The position numbers were made by a program, and so were the translations under genes. From assembly GCA_002449765.1 (NCBI GenBank), contig DJXN01000015.1, positions 248,001-312,000 on the forward strand: 64,000 bases of DNA, written 5' to 3'. Shown here in pieces: positions 18,044 through 26,293 of this stretch. Source of the stretch: Fibrobacter sp. UBA7003. Lineage in GTDB: Bacteria; Fibrobacterota; Fibrobacteria; Fibrobacterales; Fibrobacteraceae. How positions within the stretch are numbered: the stretch's first letter is position 1; each line of letters begins with the position of its first letter. The notes below the pieces were generated by a model. It was given only the letters and a program-made list of their open reading frames with translations, ran no database searches and was not told the origin of the DNA.

Positions 18044-19162
18044 ATGTTCTGTTCCAAATCGAGATTTGTCATCATTGCATCCGCTCTTTGCCTCTGGACT
18101 CTCTCCGAGGCTGTTCCCCCGAAAACGTGGGATTCGATTTTCAATGCGGAGGGCGAAGGCGATTACACTTCGGTAAAAATTGAAGGGAATATCCGTCTGG
18201 GCAAGTACACCCACTATAAAGAAGTCCAGCCGGTATCCTTTAAGGTAAACGACGGAAAATTCGCCTTTTCTGTTTCGGGAAACATGACGGTCCCGGCCGA
18301 AAAGATCGAGAAAGAAAACTTCTACAACAAGTGCAATATGTCGAAAGAGGCTTGGATCTCGTACTTCAACAAGCCCATGACATTCGGCAAGGAAGAACAG
18401 ATTGTGAATATCGCCGGCGTGGACCTCGCCTGTGGCGACGACACTTACGCTGTCGGGGACTTGCGAATAAAGTTCACGAACCCGAAGGCGCAGGAATACT
18501 GGGCGGCAAACCTTGAAGGCCGCGAAAAGTACAAGCGCGAACGCCTTGCAGAATTCCGCAAGGCGGAACAGCAGCACCATGCCGACATCCGCAGCGTATC
18601 CAGCGCCTTTACCGATCCGCGCGATGGCCAGGTGTACCGCACCATCAAGGTGGAAGGCCGTGAATGGTTCGCCCAGAACGTGAACTACAACGTCGAAGGG
18701 CATTCCTGGTGCTACGAGGACAAGGATAACTATTGCTTGCGCAGCGGTCGTCTCTACGATTTGGAAGGAGCCCGGAAGGCTTGTCCTGAAGGCTGGCATT
18801 TGCCGCGTGACCGCGAATGGATGGACATGCTCGTTGGGCTTACCAAGTGCTACGAAGGTGTAGACAAATGTGGCAAGTTCGCCGAGAAGATGAAGGCTAC
18901 TACTGGCTGGCACGGTGGTGGTGGCACGGACGAATACGGCTTCTCCGTCTATTCTTCGGGCTACCGCAAGGTGCTTGGCAAGACCATGGTCCGCTACGAG
19001 GAAATGGGCGAGTATGCCGGATTCTGGTCCGCACAAAACGGCAGGAACGAAACCATCTGGCTCTGGTCCATGGGCCGCATGAGCGATCAGATGGTGCGAC
19101 AGCTCGTGCCGAACAACGCAAAGAACAACGCCTACTCCGTTCGCTGCATCAACGGAAATTGA
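18044..19162 (+). CDS. FISUMP-domain secreted protein
   Basis: The start at 18044 follows an AGG-CAGG purine stretch and gives a signal peptide (MFCSKSRF, hydrophobic core, SEA-VPP). The 372-residue protein carries the Fibrobacter succinogenes major paralogous domain in its second half: E-W-F-A-Q-N, the acidic C-Y-E-D-K-D-N-Y-C, C-P-E-G-W-H-L-P, the G-F-S..S-G-Y-R segment and the final S-V-R-C-I-N. This domain is found in many surface proteins of this genus. The N-terminal half (25-200) is unassigned. It is the best taxonomic marker in the window. Confidence 0.9.
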   Translation: MFCSKSRFVIIASALCLWTLSEAVPPKTWDSIFNAEGEGDYTSVKIEGNIRLGKYTHYKEVQPVSFKVNDGKFAFSVSGNMTVPAEKIEKENFYNKCNMSKEAWISYFNKPMTFGKEEQIVNIAGVDLACGDDTYAVGDLRIKFTNPKAQEYWAANLEGREKYKRERLAEFRKAEQQHHADIRSVSSAFTDPRDGQVYRTIKVEGREWFAQNVNYNVEGHSWCYEDKDNYCLRSGRLYDLEGARKACPEGWHLPRDREWMDMLVGLTKCYEGVDKCGKFAEKMKATTGWHGGGGTDEYGFSVYSSGYRKVLGKTMVRYEEMGEYAGFWSAQNGRNETIWLWSMGRMSDQMVRQLVPNNAKNNAYSVRCINGN

Positions 19163-19219
19163 TTGATGATTGATAATGTATAATTGATAATTATTAATTC
19201 TCAATCATCAATTCTCAAT
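19163..19219. repeat. ATTGATGATTGAT-type short repeat
   Basis: AT-rich degenerate repeat of ATTGAT/AATTATTAAT units directly after the FISUMP stop codon. A related copy lies at 24645-24695, at the 3' end of miaB. In both cases the gene's TGA stop falls in or at the edge of the repeat. Confidence 0.6.
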
Positions 19220-19229
19220 TGAAAAAAAC

Positions 19230-19258
19230 ACAAGCCCGAAGGGCTTGCGTTTTTTTTT
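19230..19258. terminator. Bidirectional terminator between FISUMP gene and argS
   Basis: Stem CAAGCCC/GGGCTTG with loop GAA is flanked by A-rich sequence on the left and nine T on the right, so it can stop both convergent transcripts. Confidence 0.8.
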
Positions 19259-20984
19259 ACATCTGGCGGATCGGGAAGAGTCCCAGCAGGTCGAGCACGT
19301 TCTCGAGCACAATCTGTGTTGCCTGAACCAGGAACAGGCGGGACTTTTCTTCGGCGGAGCCAAGCACGCGGTCTTCGTGGATGAACTTGTGGGCGGCTTC
19401 TGCGATTTCCAAGGCGTACTGGGCGAGCACGCTCGGTTCGTCACCGGCGACAGCATCCAGAATCTTCTTGCCCTTCTTCGACAGGATGTTGATGAGGCTG
19501 TAGGCCGCATCGTCGCTGAGTTCGGCGAAGTTCACGTCCTTGATTGCGGCGGCGAGGTCCGCGCGTTCAATGCCGGCCTTGCGCATGATGCTGCACAGGC
19601 GCACGTGGGCGTTCTGCACATACGGACCCGTATCGCCTTCGAAGCTCATCACGGCGTCCCAGTCAAAGCGCACATCCTTCAGGCGGCTGTTCTTGAGGTC
19701 GTTGAAGGTAAGGGCGCTAATGCCGATCTGGCGGGCAATCAGTTCCTTATTCTCGAGGCCCGGATTCTTCTCGTCAATGAATTCGAGAATCTTCTTCTGG
19801 GCGGCTTCAATCACGTCGCGCAACAGGCTTGCGGTACCCGTGCGGGTCTTGCCCTTTTCCCACTTGCCGTCCACCAGCTGCAGAATCACGCCGAACGGAA
19901 TGTGGTACATGTCCTTGTACCATTCACGGCCCATCTTCTTAAGCACATGGAACACCTGCTTGAAGTGGAGCGCCTGTCCGAGGTCCACCACGTAGAGGCA
20001 CTTGTCGAAGTTGTATTCCTTCTTGCGGTAGCAGGCGGCAGCGAGGTCGCGGGTTGCGTACAAGGTAGAACCGTCGCTCTTGCGGATAAGGCAGGGGTTC
20101 AGGTCGAATTCGTCGAGCATCACCACGTCCAAATCCTGGCTCTTGACCATCAGGTTCTTTTCGCGGAGTTCGTCGAGAATGGCGGGAATCTTGTCTTCGA
20201 AGAAGGATTCGCCAGTGTAGTGGTCAAAGCCCACGCCCATCATGTCGTAGATGCGCATGAGTTCCTTGAGTGTCGCTGCACGGAAGGCTGTCCAGAGCTT
20301 GCGGTAGAATTCGTCGCCCTGTTCGAGCTTAGTGAATGCGGCGCGTGCTTCGTCTTCGAGACCCGGCTCTTCCTTAGATGCCTTGGAGAATGCGGCGTAA
20401 AGGATGTTGAGCTCCTTCACGGTGAGGCTATCGAGCGTGGCGTCGTCGGTGGGACGGTTTTCGCGCAGGTACATCACGATAAGCTTGCCGAATGCGGTTC
20501 CCCAGTCACCGAGGTGGTTGATGCGTTCCACCTTGTAGCCGGCTGCCTTGTAGATGCGGGAAAGCGAGTTTCCAATCATCGTGGAGCGCAGATGGTGGAA
20601 GGCAAGTTCCTTACCGATGTTCGGGGAGCTGAAGTCGATGCAGACGACCTTCCCGTTGGGTGCGGCGTGACCGTATTCCAAACCCTTGGCGGCGATTTCT
20701 TCGAGAGTCGACTTCGCGAGGAATCCGCGGTCGATGAAGAAGTTCAGGTAGCCGTTCACGGCTTCCACCTTCGAAAGGCCTGCGGGGAGTTTCACCTGTG
20801 CGGCCAAATCTTCCGCAATCATCTTCGGGGCCTTGCGCATCACCTTCGCGAGTGAAAAGCAGGGGATGGTGAAGTTTCCGTGGCTGGTGTCAGGCGGCAC
20901 GGAGATAAGCTTGAGTGCGGCTTCCTTCTCGAAGGAGCCGGTGGCGGCGAGCGCTTCTGCGATTTCTTGCTCAAACGAGTTCAT
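19257..20984 (-). CDS. argS: Arginyl-tRNA synthetase
   Basis: The 575-residue class I synthetase has the N-terminal Add-1 domain, the FSSPNIGKELAFHHLRS segment (HIGH region, with the first His of the motif replaced), and the C-terminal DALR-type helical anticodon domain ending in G-L-F-P-I-R-Q-M. The start overlaps the end of rsfS by 14 bp. It is the last gene of an operon with a lipoprotein and rsfS. Confidence 0.96.
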   Translation of the reverse strand: MNSFEQEIAEALAATGSFEKEAALKLISVPPDTSHGNFTIPCFSLAKVMRKAPKMIAEDLAAQVKLPAGLSKVEAVNGYLNFFIDRGFLAKSTLEEIAAKGLEYGHAAPNGKVVCIDFSSPNIGKELAFHHLRSTMIGNSLSRIYKAAGYKVERINHLGDWGTAFGKLIVMYLRENRPTDDATLDSLTVKELNILYAAFSKASKEEPGLEDEARAAFTKLEQGDEFYRKLWTAFRAATLKELMRIYDMMGVGFDHYTGESFFEDKIPAILDELREKNLMVKSQDLDVVMLDEFDLNPCLIRKSDGSTLYATRDLAAACYRKKEYNFDKCLYVVDLGQALHFKQVFHVLKKMGREWYKDMYHIPFGVILQLVDGKWEKGKTRTGTASLLRDVIEAAQKKILEFIDEKNPGLENKELIARQIGISALTFNDLKNSRLKDVRFDWDAVMSFEGDTGPYVQNAHVRLCSIMRKAGIERADLAAAIKDVNFAELSDDAAYSLINILSKKGKKILDAVAGDEPSVLAQYALEIAEAAHKFIHEDRVLGSAEEKSRLFLVQATQIVLENVLDLLGLFPIRQM

Positions 20985-21384
20985 TGTCGTCGGCCTTCTT
21001 GTCGGTTGTCTTTACAAAGTCATTTTCATCGAGTTCCACAATCTTGCCGTCGGCATAGAGACGGTCTAGCGAAATCTCGTTACGCTTTTCTTCTTCGAAC
21101 AGGTGGACCATCAGGTCGAGGCCCGCATCGAACACTGCCCAGCGCACGCCTTCCTTGTATTCCACGCCCACGGACGGGAGCTTGTTCGCCTTGAATTCCT
21201 TGCGGAGCTCGTTCAGAATCGCTTGCATCTGGGCTTCGCTTTCGCAGGTTGCCACGAGGAAATAATCCGTGACATCCTTGATGCCGCGCAGGTCAATCAG
21301 CTGCACGTTCTGGGCGCGCAGCTCAAATAAAATGCTGGCACCGATTTTTACGGACTCTGGAAGTTCTTGCTTATTCGTTGTCAT
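20971..21384 (-). CDS. rsfS: Ribosomal silencing factor RsfS
   Basis: The 137-residue Iojap/YbeB-family protein has D-V-T-D-Y-F-L-V-A-T, a V-E-Y-K-E-G-V-R-W segment in the usual G-x-x-x-x-x-W region, and V-H-L-F-E-E-E-K-R. It binds uL14 on the large subunit and blocks subunit joining in starvation. The C-terminal extension of about 30 charged residues overlaps the argS start. It overlaps the upstream LytR_C lipoprotein gene by 14 bp. Confidence 0.93.
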   Translation of the reverse strand: MTTNKQELPESVKIGASILFELRAQNVQLIDLRGIKDVTDYFLVATCESEAQMQAILNELRKEFKANKLPSVGVEYKEGVRWAVFDAGLDLMVHLFEEEKRNEISLDRLYADGKIVELDENDFVKTTDKKADDNELV

Positions 21385-21781
21385 CTGTTTCTCCCTGTTC
21401 GGGTTCTATGATTTTATGAAAATCTTTTCCTATATAAACGGCTGCGTCGACATAGGCACGCTTGCTTACGATGGTAAGAACGTTTTTTGTCTGGAGCGTC
21501 TGGGCCAGAGCTTTTGCGCCTTCCCATTCCGGATTCCGGAGCACAAGGATGGTTTCCTCGTAGTTCTGCAACATGTCGTTCCCGAAGCTCACCACGTCGA
21601 ATCCATTTTCGCGTAAGAAAGTTCGCATTTTGGCTGCAGCCCCTGGTTCTCCGCAACTGTTCAACACCTCAATGTCGCCCTTGTAGGTGCGCTTCTCCTT
21701 GACGACAACCTTCTCTTCTTCACAGGCGGAGAGAAAAAATGTCGCAAGCAGGAGGGCTATGGCTACGGCGCTGTTCTTCAT
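21371..21781 (-). CDS. LytR C-terminal-domain lipoprotein
   Basis: The start at 21781 gives a lipoprotein signal with LSAC (Cys20). The mature region has the LytR_C pattern: I-E-V-L-N-S-C-G-E-P-G-A-A at the first strand, R-E-N-G-F-D-V-V, and V-G-K-like ending I-G-K-D-F-H-K-I. The domain is common beside LCP enzymes but its role is unknown. The start shares one base with the stop of the upstream gene (TGATG). Confidence 0.8.
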   Translation of the reverse strand: MKNSAVAIALLLATFFLSACEEEKVVVKEKRTYKGDIEVLNSCGEPGAAAKMRTFLRENGFDVVSFGNDMLQNYEETILVLRNPEWEGAKALAQTLQTKNVLTIVSKRAYVDAAVYIGKDFHKIIEPEQGETDDNE

Positions 21782-22323
21782 CAACGGCAAAAAATAGAAT
21801 TTCTCCAGTAGCACGAGGGATAACGGAACGGTCCGTAAGCCTTGATTGCGTCGTTCTCGTTTACGAACATGAGCCTGATGTAGGAATTGTCTGTCGGTTT
21901 GTATTCCAGGGCGATTGCGGGCAGGATGAATTCAACTTTCCCCTGCTTGATGTCTTCCTTGGGTATGGGTGCTCCTGCGCGGAAGTTCGCATAGAGCGGC
22001 ATCCAGAGTCCGAAATCGGCGTAGAGGTGCAGGCTGGGGTCGAATTCGTATGCGAGGTGCGCTAGATAGCTCTGTTGCGCGAACGTGCCATAGGAACCGC
22101 CCATGAAACTCACGGAGTACGAAAATGCGGCGCTCAGGGCCGGGTCGATGGATGTCCTGCGGAGTAGCCTTTCACGGGGAAAAGACGAGTGGTTCCAGGG
22201 AATGCCGTCGAATGCGGGTGTTACAACGGCGGAGTCGCTTGCGGAGAGCGAATCGCTTGGGACGGGCTCCGCAGAAAACGCGAAGGCCGCAAGGATTGCT
22301 ACAGACAGAAGGGTAAACCGCAT
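21781..22323 (-). CDS. Small secreted barrel-like protein
   Basis: The start at 22323 is fixed by a TATATTTC box ending 4 nt upstream and by the signal peptide that follows (MRFTLLSV..AFAFSA). The 180-residue mature protein alternates aromatic and polar residues (Y-S-V-S-F-M-G-G-S-Y, L-H-L-Y-A-D-F-G-L-W), like a small outer-membrane barrel. No family was recognised. First gene of the operon with the LytR_C lipoprotein, rsfS and argS. Confidence 0.7.
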   Translation of the reverse strand: MRFTLLSVAILAAFAFSAEPVPSDSLSASDSAVVTPAFDGIPWNHSSFPRERLLRRTSIDPALSAAFSYSVSFMGGSYGTFAQQSYLAHLAYEFDPSLHLYADFGLWMPLYANFRAGAPIPKEDIKQGKVEFILPAIALEYKPTDNSYIRLMFVNENDAIKAYGPFRYPSCYWRNSIFCR

Positions 22324-22327
22324 GCTG

Positions 22328-22335
22328 GAAATATA
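22328..22335 (-). promoter_or_regulatory. Promoter box TATATTTC of the rsfS-argS operon
   Basis: The box ends 4 nt before the ATG at 22323, predicting a leaderless mRNA for the first gene. Confidence 0.6.
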
Positions 22336-22361
22336 AGTATCTCGGACGATGTCGATCCGGG

Positions 22362-22715
22362 CTACTTGTTCGTGATTTCGTTCTTCGCGTTCACGTGGAT
22401 GACGGTCGGCTTCCACGACTTGGCCTCTTCTTCGCTCATGGTCGCGTAGGCGACAATAATCACGAGGTCGCCGGGTTGCACGAGGCGGGCTGCAGCCCCG
22501 TTCAGGCAGATGACTCCGGAACCGGCCGGGCCTTCGATGACGTAGGTGTCGAGGCGGCTGCCGTTGTTCACGTCGAGCACGCCCACCTTTTCGAAGGGGA
22601 GGATGTTTGCGGCGTCCATCAAATCGCGGGCAATCGTAATCGAGCCCTCGTAGTTGAGGTTTGCGTCGGTTACGGTAGCGCGGTGAATTTTGCTTTTGAG
22701 TAATTCCAGCTGCAT
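22362..22715 (-). CDS. panD: Aspartate 1-decarboxylase
   Basis: The 117-residue pyruvoyl enzyme makes beta-alanine for pantothenate. The self-cleavage site Gly24-Ser25 (Y-E-G-S-I-T-I) is present, with the usual K-I-H-R-A-T-V-T-D start and the A-A-R-L-V-Q-P-G-D segment. It lies 7 bp after the 241-residue membrane protein gene and is probably co-transcribed with it. Confidence 0.96.
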   Translation of the reverse strand: MQLELLKSKIHRATVTDANLNYEGSITIARDLMDAANILPFEKVGVLDVNNGSRLDTYVIEGPAGSGVICLNGAAARLVQPGDLVIIVAYATMSEEEAKSWKPTVIHVNAKNEITNK

Positions 22716-22722
22716 GATGCGC

Positions 22723-23448
22723 TTAGAACTTTACATTGAAGAATCCCAGGACACCCTTTTCCGGGGTCGGGAGAACGCCGTAGCTGAATCGGTTTGCATC
22801 GGGGTTGCTGTCCCACTGGGTACCGAAGAATGCGTCGGCGAACGACCAGATGTGGGCGCCGGCCACGACGATAAGGCCGTACCACCATGCGTTGTTGCCG
22901 CTTACGGCGAGGTAAGTCGTTGCTCCCACGCTTGCGACCCAGAGCACGTCAATCCAGATAGCCTTTGTGGACTGGTCCATCTTCCACTGATAGTAGCTGG
23001 GGAGGAGTAGGGAGAGGTAGGCGGCACCCTGGTTGCCAGACTTGTTCCTGTAGGAACGGTCGATGTCTGCATCTTCCATTCCCTGCGAACGCTGGGCGAG
23101 CCAGTCTTCTTCGGAAACGCCGAGCTTGTTCCACGGTTTCTGGAGGTATTCGGAAATGCGGACGCCAAGCTCCACGAGCCTGGTGAGCTTGTCCCTCGAA
23201 ATGCCTTCTTCTTTTGCCTGCTGGAATTCCCACTGGGTGAGCCCGAGGTCTTCGTAGCGGAAACCTTCCCACTGGTCGCCGGAGGCGGTTGCCTCGCCGA
23301 CCGATGCGCCATCATCGGATGAATTATCGTCACCGTAAGAGTAAGACTGTTCCGTTGACTCGTCGCCAGACGGTTCGTCGTCAAACTGCGCGAAGGACAT
23401 CGCGCATGCGAGGAACATTATTAATCCAATCTTGCTCCAAAAAGACAT
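22723..23448 (-). CDS. Membrane protein, unknown function
   Basis: The 241-residue protein starts with a signal peptide (MSFWSKIG, core, SFA-Q), followed by an acidic Asp/Ser/Glu linker (about 22-60) and helical segments with repeated G-L/V-S/T-x-x-x-W/F-x-x-A/Q units. Two or three hydrophobic spans then lie near 145-205. It resembles Fibrobacter and Bacteroidota proteins with a DUF5683-like C-terminal membrane part, but I am not sure of that family. AGGAG lies 8 nt before the ATG. It begins 23 bp after tRNA-Leu with no terminator between. Confidence 0.65.
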   Translation of the reverse strand: MSFWSKIGLIMFLACAMSFAQFDDEPSGDESTEQSYSYGDDNSSDDGASVGEATASGDQWEGFRYEDLGLTQWEFQQAKEEGISRDKLTRLVELGVRISEYLQKPWNKLGVSEEDWLAQRSQGMEDADIDRSYRNKSGNQGAAYLSLLLPSYYQWKMDQSTKAIWIDVLWVASVGATTYLAVSGNNAWWYGLIVVAGAHIWSFADAFFGTQWDSNPDANRFSYGVLPTPEKGVLGFFNVKF

Positions 23449-23471
23449 TAGGCTTTTACTCCTATCCTATA

Positions 23472-23555
23472 TGCCGGGGGAGGGAATCGAACCCTCACAC
23501 TCTCGCGAGTACCGGATTTTGAGTCCGGCGCGTCTACCAATTTCACCACCCCGGC
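23472..23555 (-). tRNA. tRNA-Leu(CAA)
   Basis: The 84-nt type II tRNA has acceptor stem GCCGGGG/CCCCGGC with discriminator A and anticodon loop CTCAAAA, giving anticodon CAA (codon UUG). It has a long variable arm and T-loop GGTTCGATTCC. CCA is not encoded. A TATATTTA promoter box lies at 23574-23567. Confidence 0.95.
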
Positions 23556-23566
23556 TTGGGGTGTCC

Positions 23567-23574
23567 TAAATATA
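23567..23574 (-). promoter_or_regulatory. tRNA-Leu promoter box TATATTTA
   Basis: A TAnnTTTG-type box ends 11 nt before the mature 5' end of the tRNA, so the precursor leader would be only a few bases. Confidence 0.6.
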
Positions 23575-23659
23575 GAACATTTTATGTTTTTTTGTAGGGA
23601 AAATGCGCAAAAATACGAAATTTGAACAAATTTTAGGGGTCCGAAGGGCCTGCCCGATC

Positions 23660-24628
23660 CTATTTTTTCAGAATTGCCCTGAATTCCACGTTGATCGGCG
23701 CGAGTTTCTTTGCACCGAAATCAACAGCCTTTTCCTTGGTTTCGAAGGGCCCCGTCTGCACGAGGTAGAGCGTTTTCGTCTCTCCGGCGCGTTCTTCGAT
23801 AGTGGCCGCGATGCCGCGTTTTTTGAGGTTGCTGACCAGCAAATCCGCGTTGGATTTCACGCCGAAGGCACCGAGCTGCAAAATCCAGGATTCGGTTGCC
23901 GCGCTTGGGGCTTTATCGGGAACTTTTGTTTCGGGTTGGACCTCCGGTGCAGGCTTGACCTCCGGTGCCGGAGCGGAATCTGCTGCTGCGACGGGTTTCG
24001 GCGGTTCGGGAGGCTGCGTTGGACTTTGAAGCGAGTCCTTGACGCTGTCCGTTGCTGCCGGAACGGGCTTGGCCGTATTCGGGACTGTTGCGGCCGGTTG
24101 CGGCTCGTCGAGTCGGGCGCAGGCTTCGTTCAGTGCCTGCTGCTTGACCTTGGGCTGCACGGCTGCACAAATCTTTTTGAGGACGACGACCTGGTGCGGT
24201 TGCGACGTCTCGATCGCGTGGATCAAGGCTTCGGCAGCCTTGGCGTGCCTGCCCATGTACAACTGGAACTGAGCCTTGGTCATCATGAGGTCGGCATATA
24301 CCTTGTGCTGGGGGTTTGTCTTGCCGATGAGGCTGTCGAGGCGCTTGCCCGCCTTGGAAAAGTCTTTCGCGTTTCCGGTCTGCGAAAGGGCGAGGACATT
24401 CCACAGGTAGCATTCGGCGCGTACCGAATCAGGTTCCCTGGGGCACGCAGCCTCGTAGGCGGTCGCGGCGTCTTTCCACTTGCCGGCCACGTACGCCTTC
24501 TGCGCATCGGCAATCGTAACGGTCGCCTGCGAATCTGCGGGGGCATTTGCTGCGGGTTGCGCAAGTGAACTTGTACTGCAAATCAAGAACAAAATAGCGG
24601 CAATTCCGCGAACATTCCAAAACTTCAT
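23660..24628 (-). CDS. SPOR-domain protein with TPR-like N-terminal half
   Basis: The start at 24628 is 8 nt after a GAGG site; two nearby upstream ATGs are less well placed. The 322-residue protein has a signal peptide (MKFWNVRG..SLA), helical TPR-like repeats at about 30-160, a Pro/Ala/Lys-rich linker (about 170-235), and a C-terminal SPOR domain (W-I-L-Q-L-G-A-F .. Y-L-V-Q-T-G-P-F). SPOR binds denuded septal peptidoglycan, so it probably acts at the division site. It follows miaB closely across a short repeat. Confidence 0.85.
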   Translation of the reverse strand: MKFWNVRGIAAILFLICSTSSLAQPAANAPADSQATVTIADAQKAYVAGKWKDAATAYEAACPREPDSVRAECYLWNVLALSQTGNAKDFSKAGKRLDSLIGKTNPQHKVYADLMMTKAQFQLYMGRHAKAAEALIHAIETSQPHQVVVLKKICAAVQPKVKQQALNEACARLDEPQPAATVPNTAKPVPAATDSVKDSLQSPTQPPEPPKPVAAADSAPAPEVKPAPEVQPETKVPDKAPSAATESWILQLGAFGVKSNADLLVSNLKKRGIAATIEERAGETKTLYLVQTGPFETKEKAVDFGAKKLAPINVEFRAILKK

Positions 24629-24644
24629 CTTCATTACCTCACAC

Positions 24645-24695
24645 CACAATTATCCATCATTAATAATCAACCATCAATCATCAATCATCAATTTT
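24645..24695. repeat. ATTGATGATTGAT-type short repeat at the miaB 3' end
   Basis: On the - strand it reads as repeated ATTGATGATTG units and supplies the last codons (Ile-Asp-Asp) and the TGA of miaB. It is related to the copy at 19163-19219. Confidence 0.6.
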
Positions 24696-26005
24696 CCTCG
24701 AATCGTCCATCCGCGAATGTCGTCCAGCTTCACCTTCACGTAGTCGCCGGGCTTCACGATTTGGCCAACTTCTGGCTTGAACACCACCTTCTTGAAGTTG
24801 TCGGTGCGGCCACGCAGTTCCGTCTCGTCGCGCACGGAGTTCTTTTCCACCAGGAGTTCCTCGGTGCGGCCGAGCATCATCTGGTTCCTCTTGAGCGTGA
24901 TGGCGTTCTGCAGTTCTACCAGGCGCGTGTGGCGTTCCTGCTTTTCTTGCTCGGTGAGCGTCTCCGCTTCCTTGTACGATTCCGTGCCCTTGCGCGGGCT
25001 GTAGATGAACATGAAGGCGCTGTCGAACTGGCACTGTTCAAATGCCTTGAGCGTCTGCTCGAAGTCCTCTTCCGTTTCGCCCACGAATCCGCAAATCACG
25101 TCCGTCGAAATCCCGTAGAACGGGTCGTGGCTCCGCAGCTGTTCGATAATCGAGAGGTACTGCTCCATGTTGTGCTGGCGGCGCATCTTCTTGAGCATGG
25201 CGTCGGAGCCGCTCTGGATGGGGATGTGCGCGTAGTGGCAGACCTTCGGGTTGTTCAGCAGCACGTCGATGAGCTCGTTCGTGTAATGCCTCGGGTGCGG
25301 GCTCGTAAAGCGGATGCGGCGGATGCCCCCGATTTCAGAAACCTTCGTGAGCAGGTCGGCAAAATTGCCGCCTTCCGTCTTGTAGGCGTTCACCGTCTGG
25401 CCAAGGAGCGTCACCTCGGTAATGCCCTTGTCGGCCGCCTTGCGCACTTCGGCAAGAACATCTTCCATGTCGCGGTATTTTTCCGGCCCGCGCAGGTACG
25501 GCACAATACAGTAGCTGCAGCGCTTGTTGCAACCGCGCTGGATGGCGACGAAGGTGGTGAAGTCGTTCTGGAGTTTCGCGTATTCACCCAGGTAGTTCTC
25601 GCTCAGGTCCTCGTCGATGAACATCTTGTGGTGCGTCAGGTGCAAGGGGCTTTTGGCATCGCCTAGCAGCAGTTCCGGAATTTTCTTGTACTGGTCCGGC
25701 CCCACGATGTAGCTCACGTTCGGGAGCCTCTTCAAAAGTTCCGGCCCGCGATTCTTCGCCATGCAGCCGCAAACGACCACCTTCACGTCGGGATTCTTCT
25801 TCTTCAGGTACTTGAGCTTGCTGATGTTCGCGATGGCTGTTTCCTCGGCCTTTTCGCGTACGCTGCAGGTGTTTACGATGATAAAGTCGGCATCTTCCTG
25901 GTTGCTCGTCTCGACGCAACCGCACATGTCGAGCTCCTGGGCAATCATCGCCGAGTCGTACTCGTTCATCTGGCAGCCGTATGTGGCCAAGTGGTATTTT
26001 TTCAT
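24674..26005 (-). CDS. miaB: tRNA-2-methylthio-N6-dimethylallyladenosine synthase MiaB
   Basis: The 443-residue radical-SAM methylthiotransferase has the N-terminal UPF0004 domain with Cys11 (T-Y-G-C-Q-M-N) and further Cys in V-N-T-C-S-V-R and V-V-C-G-C-M-A. The radical-SAM motif is C-N-K-R-C-S-Y-C, and a C-terminal TRAM domain follows. It methylthiolates i6A37 in tRNAs reading UNN codons. The last residues are encoded by a short intergenic repeat. Confidence 0.96.
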   Translation of the reverse strand: MKKYHLATYGCQMNEYDSAMIAQELDMCGCVETSNQEDADFIIVNTCSVREKAEETAIANISKLKYLKKKNPDVKVVVCGCMAKNRGPELLKRLPNVSYIVGPDQYKKIPELLLGDAKSPLHLTHHKMFIDEDLSENYLGEYAKLQNDFTTFVAIQRGCNKRCSYCIVPYLRGPEKYRDMEDVLAEVRKAADKGITEVTLLGQTVNAYKTEGGNFADLLTKVSEIGGIRRIRFTSPHPRHYTNELIDVLLNNPKVCHYAHIPIQSGSDAMLKKMRRQHNMEQYLSIIEQLRSHDPFYGISTDVICGFVGETEEDFEQTLKAFEQCQFDSAFMFIYSPRKGTESYKEAETLTEQEKQERHTRLVELQNAITLKRNQMMLGRTEELLVEKNSVRDETELRGRTDNFKKVVFKPEVGQIVKPGDYVKVKLDDIRGWTIRGKLMIDD

Positions 26006-26010
26006 GCGGG

Positions 26011-26018
26011 TAAAGATA
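26011..26018 (-). promoter_or_regulatory. miaB promoter box TATCTTTA
   Basis: The box ends 5 nt before the miaB ATG, predicting a leaderless transcript. Confidence 0.6.
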
Positions 26019-26084
26019 GCATTTTTAGTTGGCAGAACTTAGAAAAGTCATTCTGGAGCGCAGCGATAGAATCTTTTTATTATG

Positions 26085-26197
26085 AAAGGGGGAGGCTTCC
26101 CCCTCGCTTCCATCGCTAGTCCCAGTGACAAAGGTCCCTGAGCCTGTCGAAGGGCCGCTACCCTCTCTCCTAGGAGGCTCCGCCCCCTAACACCCCC
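26085..26197 (+). repeat. 113-bp repeat, left copy (boundary of accessory cassette)
   Basis: It shares its ends with 31169-31281 in the same orientation: AAAGGGGGAGGC-n-TCCCCCTCGCTTC at the left, and CCGCTACCC .. CCTAG .. GGCTCCGCCCC .. TAA .. CCCC at the right. The middle differs; here it holds a GTCCCTGAGCCTGTCGAAGG palindrome of a kind common in many genomes. Both copies are 113 bp. They enclose the restriction and toxin modules. The whole 26006-26293 gap has no gene. Confidence 0.75.
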
Positions 26198-26293
26198 AAA
26201 GGCGAATGCCGTGACAATCGTGCTTGCGCGAATTGTCATGGCTGAGCCACAGGGATTTTTGCAATGCCCACGAATTATCTAACAACTTACAAG

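Noticed and set aside
17945..19204. N-terminal extension of purU by more than 400 codons
   Set aside because: The extension is antisense to the FISUMP gene. PurU families begin with the ACT domain at 17944, where a promoter box is also found.
26140..26156. Transcription terminator at the CCCTGAGCCTGTCGAAGGG palindrome
   Set aside because: No T-run follows on either strand; the sequence is a widely found repeat and is treated as part of the 113-bp element.
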